This document shows positions 8,071 through 16,326 of a DNA stretch of 64,000 nt, in pieces (within the stretch, counting starts at the first letter, position 1; every line of letters begins with the position of its first letter). Below the pieces are notes generated by a model. It did no database searches. It saw only the letters and a program-made list of their open reading frames with translations, and was not told the origin of the DNA. The translations under genes were made by a program, and so were the position numbers. Source of the DNA: Galactobacter caseinivorans (GTDB lineage Bacteria > Actinomycetota > Actinomycetes > Actinomycetales > Micrococcaceae); assembly GCF_003640665.1 (NCBI RefSeq), contig NZ_QQXL01000003.1, positions 124,001 to 188,000 on the forward strand, given 5' to 3'.

Positions 8071-8558
8071 TAGGAGAGCTGGGCCTCGGCGGCCTGGCAA
8101 CGCACGGCAAGCAGGCGGTCAACAAACGGCTCCGCGGCCTTGGAGATCTTGCCGCCAAGGAACGGGATGGAGGAGGAGACCTCTCCCGTGAGCGTCAGGG
8201 TCGTCGCCGCGCCGTCGGCGACCAGCGTCTCAGAGCCCTGAACCTTCACGGGGGCGCCCTTCACGTTGGCGCTGATGGTGGAGTTTCGCGAGCCGTCCAC
8301 GCCCGGGGCGCTCCAGCTCTCGTCCAGGGTGACGGTGACGCCGTTGCCCATCATCTTCGCCACCACGTCCGGCAGTCGATCAGCCGGAAGGCTGAAGGAA
8401 GAAACGGTGCGAAGGCCGTCACCCTCGGTGGTGACGGTGTGCTCCAGGAGGCTGCCGCCCACGCGATCGGCCACGGCCTGCGCGTTCTGCTGGGAGGTCA
8501 GCGCCTCAAAAACAGCCTCGGGGCTGGCAGCAACGGAACGGGACGAGGACAACGCCAT
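8070..8558 (-). CDS. DUF2505 domain-containing protein
   Basis: A 162-residue soluble protein matching DUF2505, an actinobacterial family with a START/SRPBCC-like fold suited to binding a hydrophobic ligand. It begins SSSRSVAASPEAVFEALTSQ, which resembles the first strand and helix of such domains. It ends with a long helix (KAAEPFVDRLLAVRCQAAEA). AGGAG lies six bases before ATG 8558. It overlaps vanZ by one base. The ligand is unknown. Confidence 0.8.
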   Translation of the reverse strand: MALSSSRSVAASPEAVFEALTSQQNAQAVADRVGGSLLEHTVTTEGDGLRTVSSFSLPADRLPDVVAKMMGNGVTVTLDESWSAPGVDGSRNSTISANVKGAPVKVQGSETLVADGAATTLTLTGEVSSSIPFLGGKISKAAEPFVDRLLAVRCQAAEAQLS

Positions 8559-8738
8559 GGGGAACTCCTAGTGACAGGTGGGACCCGGCAGACCGCCGGG
8601 CATGCGCTCCACCTTATCGGGGAATGCTGGGCAGTTCCCCGCGCGCAGGCTCTTGCGGGCCCTGGCTGGGCGCGATGTATCCCGCGTAGAGTCATTTTGA
8701 CGACGACCCGCTCGGCCCATCGGCACCAGGAGGAACGT

Positions 8739-9002
8739 ATGTCTGATGCACTCACCACAACAACGCGGCCCGCTCAGGGTGCGCCTGGCTGGCTGCGAGC
8801 CTCTGTGCCGGTCGCCGCGATCTTCCTCGTAGTGTGCTTGGCGGTCGGTGGGCGCTGGCACCTGCTGCCCTCTGATGTAGCGGCGCCGCTTGATGTGGGG
8901 CGTTCAGTGTTGGCGCTGCTTTGCTTCCTGTGGCTCACCGGCGCCGTGACCGCCATCGCGATCGCCAAAAATCGGCGCACGCGAACCGCAGCGGGCCGGT
9001 AG
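8739..9002 (+). CDS. Small membrane protein, function unknown
   Basis: An 87-residue protein with two predicted membrane helices (about 24-41 and 57-76), a short periplasmic loop containing GRWHLLPSDVAAPLDVG, and a basic cytosolic tail KNRRTRTAAGR. AGGAGG precedes ATG 8739 at a good distance, which supports this start over the longer open frame. It is transcribed divergently from the DUF2505 gene and converges on the MocR gene. Family not recognised. Confidence 0.7.
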   Translation: MSDALTTTTRPAQGAPGWLRASVPVAAIFLVVCLAVGGRWHLLPSDVAAPLDVGRSVLALLCFLWLTGAVTAIAIAKNRRTRTAAGR

Positions 9003-9014
9003 CCGCCACCTGGC

Positions 9015-10547
9015 TCAGACGAGCGACGGGTTCAAAGCTGGGCGACGCCGCGGCGGGGCCCCCTTGGCGAGCGCGCCCCAGGCTTCGGCGAGGGCCGGGA
9101 TGGCCAGTTCAAGGGTGTCCGGGCCCACGGTGATGGGCAGCCGGACGCGGCGCTCAAAGGCAGAGCCATCCGGGCCAAAACGCGCCCCGGCTGGCAGCAG
9201 GACGCCGTGGTCGCGGGCGGAGAGGGACAGTGCGGAGGAGGCGGGGCGGGGCAGTGTGACCCACGCGGCGAGCCCCCCGGGTAGGGGTGGCAGGCTCCAC
9301 TCCGGCAGGTGCTCGGCGCAGAGCCGGCTCAGCGTTTCCGCGCCGTGGCGCAGTTGCCCAGAGCGCTCAAGGATGGCCTGGGGGTAGTGGCCCAAGAGAT
9401 GCGCCGTGGCGAGCTGCTCCACCACTGGGGTGCCCAGATCCAGCATGGGCCGGGCCCTGAGCAGCGCCTCGATCAAATGGCTCTCCGCGCGGATCCACCC
9501 CACCCGCAAGCCGCCCCAGAAAATCTTGCTGGCCGAGCCAAGATGAACCACGCTGGCCGCGCCGGGCCTGTCGTGTGTGCCAGCCCTGCCGCCGTCGCCA
9601 TCCCAGGCCGCCGCTGAACCGAGCGGGGCCCCCAGGCTCAAGCCCGCGTCGTCGGGCACAGAAGCCGTGATGCGCAGCGGCGCCGTGGTCTCGTCCACGA
9701 TCAGCGTGGTCCCGCTCTGCGCGGCCGCGGCCAGCAGGCGACGCCGTGTGGCGGGGAGCATGGTGGAGCCGGTGGGGTTGTGCAGCTCCGGCATGAGGTA
9801 GGCCAGGCGGGGGCGGGCGCTGCGCAGCACGTCCTCCAGCCCGCCGATGTCCCAGCCGTCAGCGTCGCCGCCGTGCGTCTCCGGGGCCACGGGGCGCACT
9901 GGCGTGGTCAGTAGGCGCGCCCCGGCCAGGCGCAGGCTCTCCATGGCGTGGGGGTAAGTGGGGGACTCCACCAGCGCCCGGTCCCCGCGCCGCAGCAGCG
10001 TCTGCGCCACCAGATGGATGGCGTGCTGGGCGCCGAGCGTGACCAGGATCTGCTCGCTGCCGGTGGGCAGGCCCCTGGCCGTGTAGTGATCCGCGAGCGC
10101 CTGGCGCAGGTGCGGCAGGCCGCGCGTGTCGTAGCCGGTGCCGCCCAGGAACTGGGGCAGCTCATCCGCGGCGGCTCGCAGGGCGGCAGGCACCAGCGCG
10201 GAGGCGGGAAGGGAGGCCTGGTTGAGGTCGATGAGGTGCTCGCCGCCTAAGACGCCGGGCGCGCTGAGCGTGGGGCCGGGGAGTTGGGCGCGGGTGCCGG
10301 AGCCGCGGCGGCTGGCCAGGTGGCCGGACTCCCTGAGGGCGTCGTAAGCGGCGGAGACGGTGGTGCGGCTGGCGCCGATCGCCTCTGCTAGGGCGCGCTC
10401 TGAGGGCACCACGGTGTCCGTGGGGATGCGCCCGTCCATGATGAGCAGGCGCAGGCGGGCGGTGAGTCCCTGATGCAGGGGGCCGTCGTCGCGCCAGGTG
10501 CCCAGCGACTTGGCCAGGGTGGCTGGGGAGAGGCGTGGGTCCAACAT
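9015..10547 (-). CDS. MocR-type regulator (GntR HTH plus aminotransferase domain), YczR-like
   Basis: A 510-residue fusion. The N-terminal winged helix-turn-helix (about 25-90) shows PSERALAEAIGASRTTVSAAYD. The fold-type I aminotransferase domain has the PLP lysine in LGSASKIFWGGLRVGW. It is divergent from a YczE membrane protein; MocR-yczE pairs occur in many bacteria, so it probably controls that gene and itself. The ATG at 10547 has no Shine-Dalgarno, but TAGAGT lies exactly six bases upstream, which implies a leaderless message. Operator-like repeats fill the 60-bp intergenic space. The effector is probably PLP or an amino compound (family inference). Confidence 0.9.
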   Translation of the reverse strand: MLDPRLSPATLAKSLGTWRDDGPLHQGLTARLRLLIMDGRIPTDTVVPSERALAEAIGASRTTVSAAYDALRESGHLASRRGSGTRAQLPGPTLSAPGVLGGEHLIDLNQASLPASALVPAALRAAADELPQFLGGTGYDTRGLPHLRQALADHYTARGLPTGSEQILVTLGAQHAIHLVAQTLLRRGDRALVESPTYPHAMESLRLAGARLLTTPVRPVAPETHGGDADGWDIGGLEDVLRSARPRLAYLMPELHNPTGSTMLPATRRRLLAAAAQSGTTLIVDETTAPLRITASVPDDAGLSLGAPLGSAAAWDGDGGRAGTHDRPGAASVVHLGSASKIFWGGLRVGWIRAESHLIEALLRARPMLDLGTPVVEQLATAHLLGHYPQAILERSGQLRHGAETLSRLCAEHLPEWSLPPLPGGLAAWVTLPRPASSALSLSARDHGVLLPAGARFGPDGSAFERRVRLPITVGPDTLELAIPALAEAWGALAKGAPPRRRPALNPSLV

Positions 10548-10589
10548 GGGTCCACTCTAACGCAAGTGGCCTTAGGATTAGGGTCCACT
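10537..10589. promoter_or_regulatory. Candidate MocR operator with phased repeats
   Basis: GGGTCCACT occurs at 10548-10556 and 10581-10589, exactly 33 bp apart. A partial copy GGGTCCAAC lies at 10537-10545, 11 bp from the first. An inverted near-copy AAGTGGCC lies between them at 10564-10571. The 11- and 33-bp spacing puts all direct copies on one face of the helix, as in MocR-family sites such as that of GabR. They overlap the TAGAGT box of the regulator and a TAGGAT box facing yczE. Confidence 0.6.
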
Positions 10590-10607
10590 TTGCGACAGGA
10601 TGGGGGC

Positions 10608-11330
10608 ATGCACTCGAGCAACACCCTCACCCCCACGTCCCCCAGGCCGGCCCCGGCCGCCGGCCGCCGCCTCCCCACCCGGCTCGCCGCCCTCGTGATC
10701 GGACTGATCCTGTACGGGGTCGCCATCGCTCTCATGGTCGTGGGCGGCGTGGGTGTGCCGCCCTGGGACGTGCTGACGCAGGGCATCTCGCTGCGCACCG
10801 GCCTGCCCTTTGGGCTGGTCACCAACCTGATTGGCGTGGTGGTGCTGTTGCTGTGGATTCCGCTGCGGCAAAAGCCCGGGATCGGCACCATTCTGAACGT
10901 GCTGGTGGTGGGCACGGCGGCGCAGGCGGCGCTGCTGGTGCTGCCGACAGTCGAGGGCCTTTGGCTGCGCATCCTGTGCTTTGTGGCCGGGCTCTTGCTC
11001 CTGGCCGTGGCCTCTGGCCTCTACATCTCCCCACAGCTGGGCCCCGGCCCGCGCGATGGCCTCATGACCGGCCTCAACCAGCGCCTCGGCGTGCCCATCT
11101 GGGTGGCCCGCACCACCGTGGAGGTCCTGGTGGTCGCCATGGGTTGGCTGCTGGGCGGCAACGTCGGCGTAGGCACCCTGATCTTCGCGATCACGATTGG
11201 CCCGCTGTGCCAGCGCACGCTCCCATGGTTCGCCGCCCGAGTGCCCGGCAAACCGAGCCGGAACACCCGCCCGACGCCGCCGGGTGAGGTCGCGCTGTCA
11301 GGCGACGCCGCGGCGCCAGGCGATCGCTAA
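10608..11330 (+). CDS. YczE/YitT-like membrane protein
   Basis: A 240-residue polytopic protein of the YczE family. About five hydrophobic helices surround the conserved GVGVPPWDVLTQGIS and GPGPRDGLMTGLNQR motifs, the latter very typical. Family members are partners of MocR regulators; the transported or sensed substrate is not established. ATG 10608 is chosen because it is the first start past the operator, with a weak GGATGGGGG just upstream. The C-terminal 35 residues are Pro-rich and polar. Confidence 0.85.
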   Translation: MHSSNTLTPTSPRPAPAAGRRLPTRLAALVIGLILYGVAIALMVVGGVGVPPWDVLTQGISLRTGLPFGLVTNLIGVVVLLLWIPLRQKPGIGTILNVLVVGTAAQAALLVLPTVEGLWLRILCFVAGLLLLAVASGLYISPQLGPGPRDGLMTGLNQRLGVPIWVARTTVEVLVVAMGWLLGGNVGVGTLIFAITIGPLCQRTLPWFAARVPGKPSRNTRPTPPGEVALSGDAAAPGDR

Positions 11331-11376
11331 ACCCCGCCTAATTCCCGGGGCAGAGCGTGCTGTCGGGGCGCACCGT

Positions 11377-11382
11377 TAGACT
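11377..11382 (+). promoter_or_regulatory. Candidate mfd -10 box (TAGACTGG class)
   Basis: TAGACT followed by GG lies 60 bases before the mfd start. The same TAGACTGG appears upstream of gatC, the GNAT gene and accD5. No good -35 is visible. Confidence 0.45.
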
Positions 11383-11442
11383 GGATTCCTACCCGGTCGC
11401 GAGCCTCGCATCGGGCTGTCGTGTTGTCCCGAAAGGCCCGTC

Positions 11443-14400
11443 ATGTCGCTGAACGGTCTGCGCGCCGCGCTGCTCGCTGATCCCACGTACGCCCGCGTCC
11501 GCACCGCCGCTCAGCGCGGTCCCGGGCCGGAGGATGAGCGGGAGATCGCCGCGCCGGAGGGGCTGCGCCCGCCGCTGGTCGCGGAGATCGCGGACGGCCT
11601 GCGCGCCTCCACCGACGCCGCCACAGCGCCGCTTGCCGTGGTTGTCACGCCGACGGGCCGAGCCAGTGAGGATCTGGTGTCCTCGCTGCGTTCCTACCTG
11701 CCGGCGGGGGCAGTGGAGGAGTTTCCGTCGTGGGAGACGCTGCCGCACGAGCGGCTCTCGCCGCGCTCGGATACCGTGGGCCGGCGCCTGCACGTGCTGC
11801 GCCGCCTGCACCTGAAGGATCAGGCCCTTCGCGTGGTCGTGATGCCGGTGCGCGCGCTGCTGCAGCCGGTCGTGGCCGGGCTGGGCGCCCTTGAACCGGT
11901 CCGCTTTGAGGTGGGGCAGGATCGCGACTTTGACGGGGGCGTGCGTGCCCTGGCCGACGCCGCGTATGCGCGGGTTGATCTGGTGGCGCACCGCGGGGAG
12001 TTTGCCGTGCGCGGCGGGATCATCGACGTGTTCCCGCCCACCGAGGACCATCCAGTGCGCATCGACTTCTTTGGCGATGAGGTGGACTCCATCACCTACT
12101 TCTCAGTCGCTGACCAGCGCTCGCTGCTGGGGGAGGACGCCGTGCTGCGGGAGGTGACCTGCCCGCCGTGCCGCGAGATGCTGCTCACGGACCACGTGCG
12201 CACGCGCGCCCGCAAGCTCGCGGATTCCATGCCGGGCAGCCGGGACATGCTGGAGAAGATTGCCGAGGGTTTTGCGGTGGAGGGCATGGAGTCCCTGGCC
12301 CCGCTGCTCGTGGAATCCATGGTCCCCGTGGCCACCCTGCTTCCCCGAGGCAGCGTCAGCGTGGTGATGGACCCGGAGCGCGTCTCCACCCGCGCCCACG
12401 ATCTGCTGGAGACCAACCGGGAGTTCTTGGAGGCCGCCTGGTCCACCGCGTCGGACGGCGGCGCGGCCCCCGTGGACCTGGCGCAGGCCGGCGTGGCCGC
12501 GGCCGGAACCGGATTCGCGACCCTGGGCCAGACCCGTGCGGACGTGCTGGAGGCCGGGCTGGCCTGGTGGACGCTGACCGCCCTTGGCGGGGACGAGGAG
12601 CTGGATCAGGAGGGCCTGACCCAGCGGATCGCCGCCCGCGAGCCCGCCGCTTGGCGCGGCGACGTGAGCCAGATGTTGGAGTTTGTTGGCTCCCGCATGG
12701 CGGATGACTGGTCGGTGGTGCTCGTGACGGACGGCCCGGGCCCCGCACAGCGCCTGGCGGAGCTCTTTCATGAGGCCAACATTCCGTGCCAGCGCGTGGA
12801 AACCATGACGGGCCCGCCCACCCCCGGGCTCATCGAGATCACCCAATCCAGCGCGGGCCACGGCTTCGTTTTTGACTCCCTCAAACTCGGCTTCCTCACC
12901 GAGGCGGACGTGCTTGGCCGGGCCACCTCGGCCGCCGCCCGCGGTGGCAAGCGTTTGGCAGCCAGGCGCCGCAACGCCGTCGACCCTTTGACTCTGACTG
13001 AGGGCGATCACATCGTTCACGACCAGCACGGCATTGGGCGTTTCGTGGAGCTGGCGCAGCGCAAGGCCGGCAGCGGCATGCGCGAATACCTGGTGATTGA
13101 GTACGCATCCTCCAAACGCGGCGCGCCCGGGGACAGGCTCTTTGTCCCGACCGATCAGCTGGATCAGATTTCGCGCTACGTGGGTGCGGAGAGTCCCAGC
13201 CTGTCCAAGATGGGCGGTTCCGACTGGGCGCAGACCAAGTCCAAGGCCAAGCGCGCGGTCAAGGAGATTGCGGGGGAGCTGATCCGGCTGTATTCGGCCC
13301 GCATGGCCTCCCGCGGGCACGCCTACGCGCCGGACACCCCGTGGCAGCAGGAGCTGGAGGCGGCGTTCCCGTTCGTGGAGACGCCGGATCAGCTCACCAC
13401 CATTGACGAGGTCAAGGCGGACATGGAGCGGCCCGTTCCCATGGACCGGCTGGTCTCCGGCGACGTGGGCTTTGGCAAGACCGAGGTGGCGGTGCGCGCG
13501 GCGTTTAAGGCGGTGCAGGATGGCAAACAGGTGGCGGTGCTGGTGCCGACCACGCTGCTGGCGCGTCAGCACTTTGAGACCTTCTCCGAGCGATACGCGG
13601 GGTACCCGGTGCGGGTGAAGGCGCTCTCCCGTTTCCAGAGCCCGGGAGAGTCCAAGGAGACCATTGCCGGGCTCAAGGACGGCACGGTTGATCTGGTCAT
13701 TGGCACCCACCGCCTGCTCTCCAAGGAGGTGGACTTCAAGGATTTGGGGCTCGTCATCGTGGATGAGGAGCAGCGCTTTGGCGTGGAACACAAGGAGGCG
13801 CTGAAGAAGATGCGCACCGATGTGGACGTGCTTGCCATGTCCGCCACGCCCATCCCTCGCACCCTGGAGATGTCCCTGACCGGCATCCGCGAGACCTCCA
13901 CGCTGGCCACGCCGCCGGAGGAGCGCCACCCCGTGCTCACCTATGTGGGCCCCTACACCGATAAGCAGGTGGGCGCGGCAATCCGGCGCGAGCTGATGCG
14001 TGAGGGCCAGGTGTTCTATGTTCACAATCGCGTGTCCTCCATCGACGCGGTGGCCGGGCAACTGCGGGAACTGGTGCCAGAGGCGCGCATCGCCGTGGCG
14101 CACGGCAAGATGGGCGAGAGCCGGCTGGAACAGATCATGGTGGACTTCTGGGAGCGCAAGTTTGACGTGCTGGTCTCCACCACCATCATCGAGACCGGCC
14201 TGGACATCGCCAACGCCAATACGCTGATCGTTGACCGGGCGGATATGTACGGGCTCTCGCAGCTGCACCAGCTGCGCGGGCGCGTGGGCCGCGGACGCGA
14301 GCGGGCCTACGCCTACTTCCTCTGGAACGCGGAAAAGCCGCTGGGTGAGGTCGCCTTGGAGCGGCTCAAGGCCGTGGCGGCGCACAACGAATTGGGCTCC

Positions 14401-15033
14401 GGATTCCAGCTGGCTATGAAGGACCTGGAGATTCGCGGCGCAGGCAACCTGTTGGGCGGGGAGCAGTCCGGGCACATCGCCGGAGTCGGCTTTGACCTGT
14501 ATCTGCGGCTAGTGGGAGAGGCCGTCTCTGACTTTAAGGGCGAGACGGAGACCGCGCCGGCGGACATGAAGATTGAACTGCCGCTGAATGCGCACCTGCC
14601 AGAGGACTATGTTCCCGGAGAACGGCTGCGGTTGGAGGCCTATCGCAAGCTGGCACAGGCCGCCACCGAGGAGGCCGTGCTGGAGGTGATCGAGGAGCTT
14701 AACGACCGGTACGGCGAGCTGCCCGCGCCCGCCCTGCTTCTGGTGGACATCGCGCGGCTACGCATCAAGGCCCGCGCCGCCGGGCTGCATGACGTGGCGG
14801 CGCAGGGCAACTTCATCCGCTTTGCCCCTGCGGAGCTGCCGGAGTCCAAGCAGATGCGACTCACCCGAATGTTCCCCGGGGCCATGTATAAGGCGGCGCT
14901 GCACACGGCGCTGGTGCCGTTCCCCAAGGGCAAGGGGATGGGCGGGCCCAAGCTGGAGGATGGGGAGCTACTGGCCTGGGTGCACCACGTGATCGACGTG
15001 GTGTTCGCCAAGGAGCCCGCTCCGGAACGGTAG
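11443..15033 (+). CDS. mfd: Transcription-repair coupling factor Mfd
   Basis: An ATP-dependent translocase that removes stalled RNA polymerase and recruits UvrA to lesions. The 1196 aa length is normal. In order are the UvrB-like N-terminal module, the RNA-polymerase-interacting domain (around 515-580, with GDHIVHDQHGIGRFVEL), the RecG-like helicase with GDVGFGKTE (Walker A) and DEEQRFG (motif II), SATPIPRTLEMSL, the QLRGRVGRG motif, and the C-terminal TRCF domain. GAAAGG precedes ATG 11443. In many actinobacteria mfd lies close to pth; here about 8.4 kb of other genes separate them. Confidence 0.98.
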   Translation: MSLNGLRAALLADPTYARVRTAAQRGPGPEDEREIAAPEGLRPPLVAEIADGLRASTDAATAPLAVVVTPTGRASEDLVSSLRSYLPAGAVEEFPSWETLPHERLSPRSDTVGRRLHVLRRLHLKDQALRVVVMPVRALLQPVVAGLGALEPVRFEVGQDRDFDGGVRALADAAYARVDLVAHRGEFAVRGGIIDVFPPTEDHPVRIDFFGDEVDSITYFSVADQRSLLGEDAVLREVTCPPCREMLLTDHVRTRARKLADSMPGSRDMLEKIAEGFAVEGMESLAPLLVESMVPVATLLPRGSVSVVMDPERVSTRAHDLLETNREFLEAAWSTASDGGAAPVDLAQAGVAAAGTGFATLGQTRADVLEAGLAWWTLTALGGDEELDQEGLTQRIAAREPAAWRGDVSQMLEFVGSRMADDWSVVLVTDGPGPAQRLAELFHEANIPCQRVETMTGPPTPGLIEITQSSAGHGFVFDSLKLGFLTEADVLGRATSAAARGGKRLAARRRNAVDPLTLTEGDHIVHDQHGIGRFVELAQRKAGSGMREYLVIEYASSKRGAPGDRLFVPTDQLDQISRYVGAESPSLSKMGGSDWAQTKSKAKRAVKEIAGELIRLYSARMASRGHAYAPDTPWQQELEAAFPFVETPDQLTTIDEVKADMERPVPMDRLVSGDVGFGKTEVAVRAAFKAVQDGKQVAVLVPTTLLARQHFETFSERYAGYPVRVKALSRFQSPGESKETIAGLKDGTVDLVIGTHRLLSKEVDFKDLGLVIVDEEQRFGVEHKEALKKMRTDVDVLAMSATPIPRTLEMSLTGIRETSTLATPPEERHPVLTYVGPYTDKQVGAAIRRELMREGQVFYVHNRVSSIDAVAGQLRELVPEARIAVAHGKMGESRLEQIMVDFWERKFDVLVSTTIIETGLDIANANTLIVDRADMYGLSQLHQLRGRVGRGRERAYAYFLWNAEKPLGEVALERLKAVAAHNELGSGFQLAMKDLEIRGAGNLLGGEQSGHIAGVGFDLYLRLVGEAVSDFKGETETAPADMKIELPLNAHLPEDYVPGERLRLEAYRKLAQAATEEAVLEVIEELNDRYGELPAPALLLVDIARLRIKARAAGLHDVAAQGNFIRFAPAELPESKQMRLTRMFPGAMYKAALHTALVPFPKGKGMGGPKLEDGELLAWVHHVIDVVFAKEPAPER

Positions 15034-15109
15034 GCCTTGGAGCGTTCCAGGGCGGGGGTGGCCCCCACTGCCACCGGGTGAGATCGCCAGGACCTGCCGA
15101 CATGAAAAA

Positions 15110-15147
15110 CCGTCGGGCGCCTCCCCTCACAGGGAAGCGCCCGACGG
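15110..15147 (-). terminator. Strong intrinsic terminator
   Basis: An 11-bp perfect GC stem (15110-15120 with 15137-15147) is extended by TCCC/GGGA. On the minus strand it is followed by five T. It ends the leftward small-membrane-protein transcript and may also stop mfd from the other side. Confidence 0.8.
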
Positions 15148-15201
15148 CGTGCGGTACAGCAGGCGCGCCCGGCTAGCGGGCGCAGGGTGATGCGCGGTGG
15201 C

Positions 15202-15540
15202 TCAGTGGCGGCGAGCGGACTCGGTCAGCGCCTGGGAGTACTCGTCCTCGATGGCGTTCTCCGCGGCGGCCTCGTTGGCCGTGCGGTCCGGGTGGTTGTC
15301 CGTGCCGCGGCCCATGGCCATGGCGACGCCGTAGCTGATCACGCCGCCGCCGATGACGGCGATCATGGGCAGCCACGCGCGGATCATGCCATGCTGGCCG
15401 TCCGCGTCGGCAAAGCCGGCGTAGCTGGTGGCGTAGAAGCCTGCCACGAGGATCGCCATCAGCACCACAAAGACGATGACGTTCTCCACGAAGTGTCCTT
15501 CGCCGGAGTGATTGCGGTTCTTACCGTTACCCGAATACAC
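15202..15540 (-). CDS. Small membrane protein, function unknown
   Basis: A 112-residue protein with a short polar, Asn/His-rich N-terminus and two hydrophobic helices (about 18-42 and 53-74). The C-terminal tail is acidic (AAAENAIEDEYSQALTESA). GTG 15540 follows AAGGAG by seven bases, a clear start. It is 44 bp behind deoC but ends in its own strong terminator, so it may be the last gene of the punA-phosphomutase-deoC transcript or separate. No family recognised. Confidence 0.7.
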   Translation of the reverse strand: MYSGNGKNRNHSGEGHFVENVIVFVVLMAILVAGFYATSYAGFADADGQHGMIRAWLPMIAVIGGGVISYGVAMAMGRGTDNHPDRTANEAAAENAIEDEYSQALTESARRH

Positions 15541-15584
15541 GGATGATCTCCTTTTTCAGTCGTGCGACGCGTCTGCGAGTGATG

Positions 15585-16283
15585 TCAGTACGACGCGTTC
15601 GACGCTCCACCACTAACAATAGCAACGCCAGAGGATGCTCCGATGCGCGTGGCGCCCGCGTTGATCAATGCAACCGCGTCTTCGTAGGAGCGCACGCCGC
15701 CGGAGGCCTTCACACCAAGATCTGGTCCCACGGTGGCGCGCATGAGCTCCACGTCGGCAACGGTGGCGCCGCCGCCGTTAAATCCGGTGGAGGTCTTCAC
15801 GAAATCGGCGCCGGCCTCCACCGAGGCCTGGCAGGCCAGGACCTTGGCGTCGTGATCCAGCAGCGAGGTCTCGATGATGACCTTGAGCAGCTTGCCCTTG
15901 GCGTGGGCCACCTCTGCCACGGCGCGGATGTCCTCCACCAGGCGGGCACGGTCGCCGGCGCGAGCGGCGGCAATGTCGATGACCATGTCCAGTTCGTCGG
16001 CGCCCTGATCCGCGGCGACGGTGGCCTCAAAGGCCTTGGCCGCGGTGGTCGTGGCGCCCAGCGCAAAGCCGATCACGGTGCAGGTCTTCACGTCGCTGCC
16101 CGCCAGGGCCTCTGCCACGGTGCTGACCCACACGGGGTTGATGCACACGGAGGCAAAGCCATATTCAATGGCCTCCGCGGCCACGGCGAGGACCTGCTCG
16201 CGGGAGGCCTCCGGCTTCAGCAGCGTGTGATCAATGTACTTGGCCAGCTCAGCGGGGGAGAGCTCTGCGGCGTTGATGCTCAT
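15585..16283 (-). CDS. deoC: Deoxyribose-phosphate aldolase
   Basis: Splits 2-deoxyribose-5-phosphate into acetaldehyde and glyceraldehyde-3-phosphate. At 232 aa it carries [11 protein letters not shown] near the start and the Schiff-base lysine K163 in DFVKTSTGF. The proton-relay lysine lies in the C-terminal region [17 protein letters not shown] 16283 is preceded by GGAGGA and the family N-terminus starts there; a longer frame overlaps the phosphomutase. It is the third gene of a leftward nucleoside-catabolism operon. Confidence 0.97.
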   Translation of the reverse strand: MSINAAELSPAELAKYIDHTLLKPEASREQVLAVAAEAIEYGFASVCINPVWVSTVAEALAGSDVKTCTVIGFALGATTTAAKAFEATVAADQGADELDMVIDIAAARAGDRARLVEDIRAVAEVAHAKGKLLKVIIETSLLDHDAKVLACQASVEAGADFVKTSTGFNGGGATVADVELMRATVGPDLGVKASGGVRSYEDAVALINAGATRIGASSGVAIVSGGASNASY

Positions 16284-16326
16284 GGGTTCCTCCATGGTCA
16301 GGGGTGGGGGTGTGGGAAGAGAAGAG

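Noticed and set aside
12103-14475. Long 790-codon frame antisense to mfd
   Set aside because: A GC-driven shadow: its composition is Gly/His/Arg-rich without motifs, and mfd fully explains the region.
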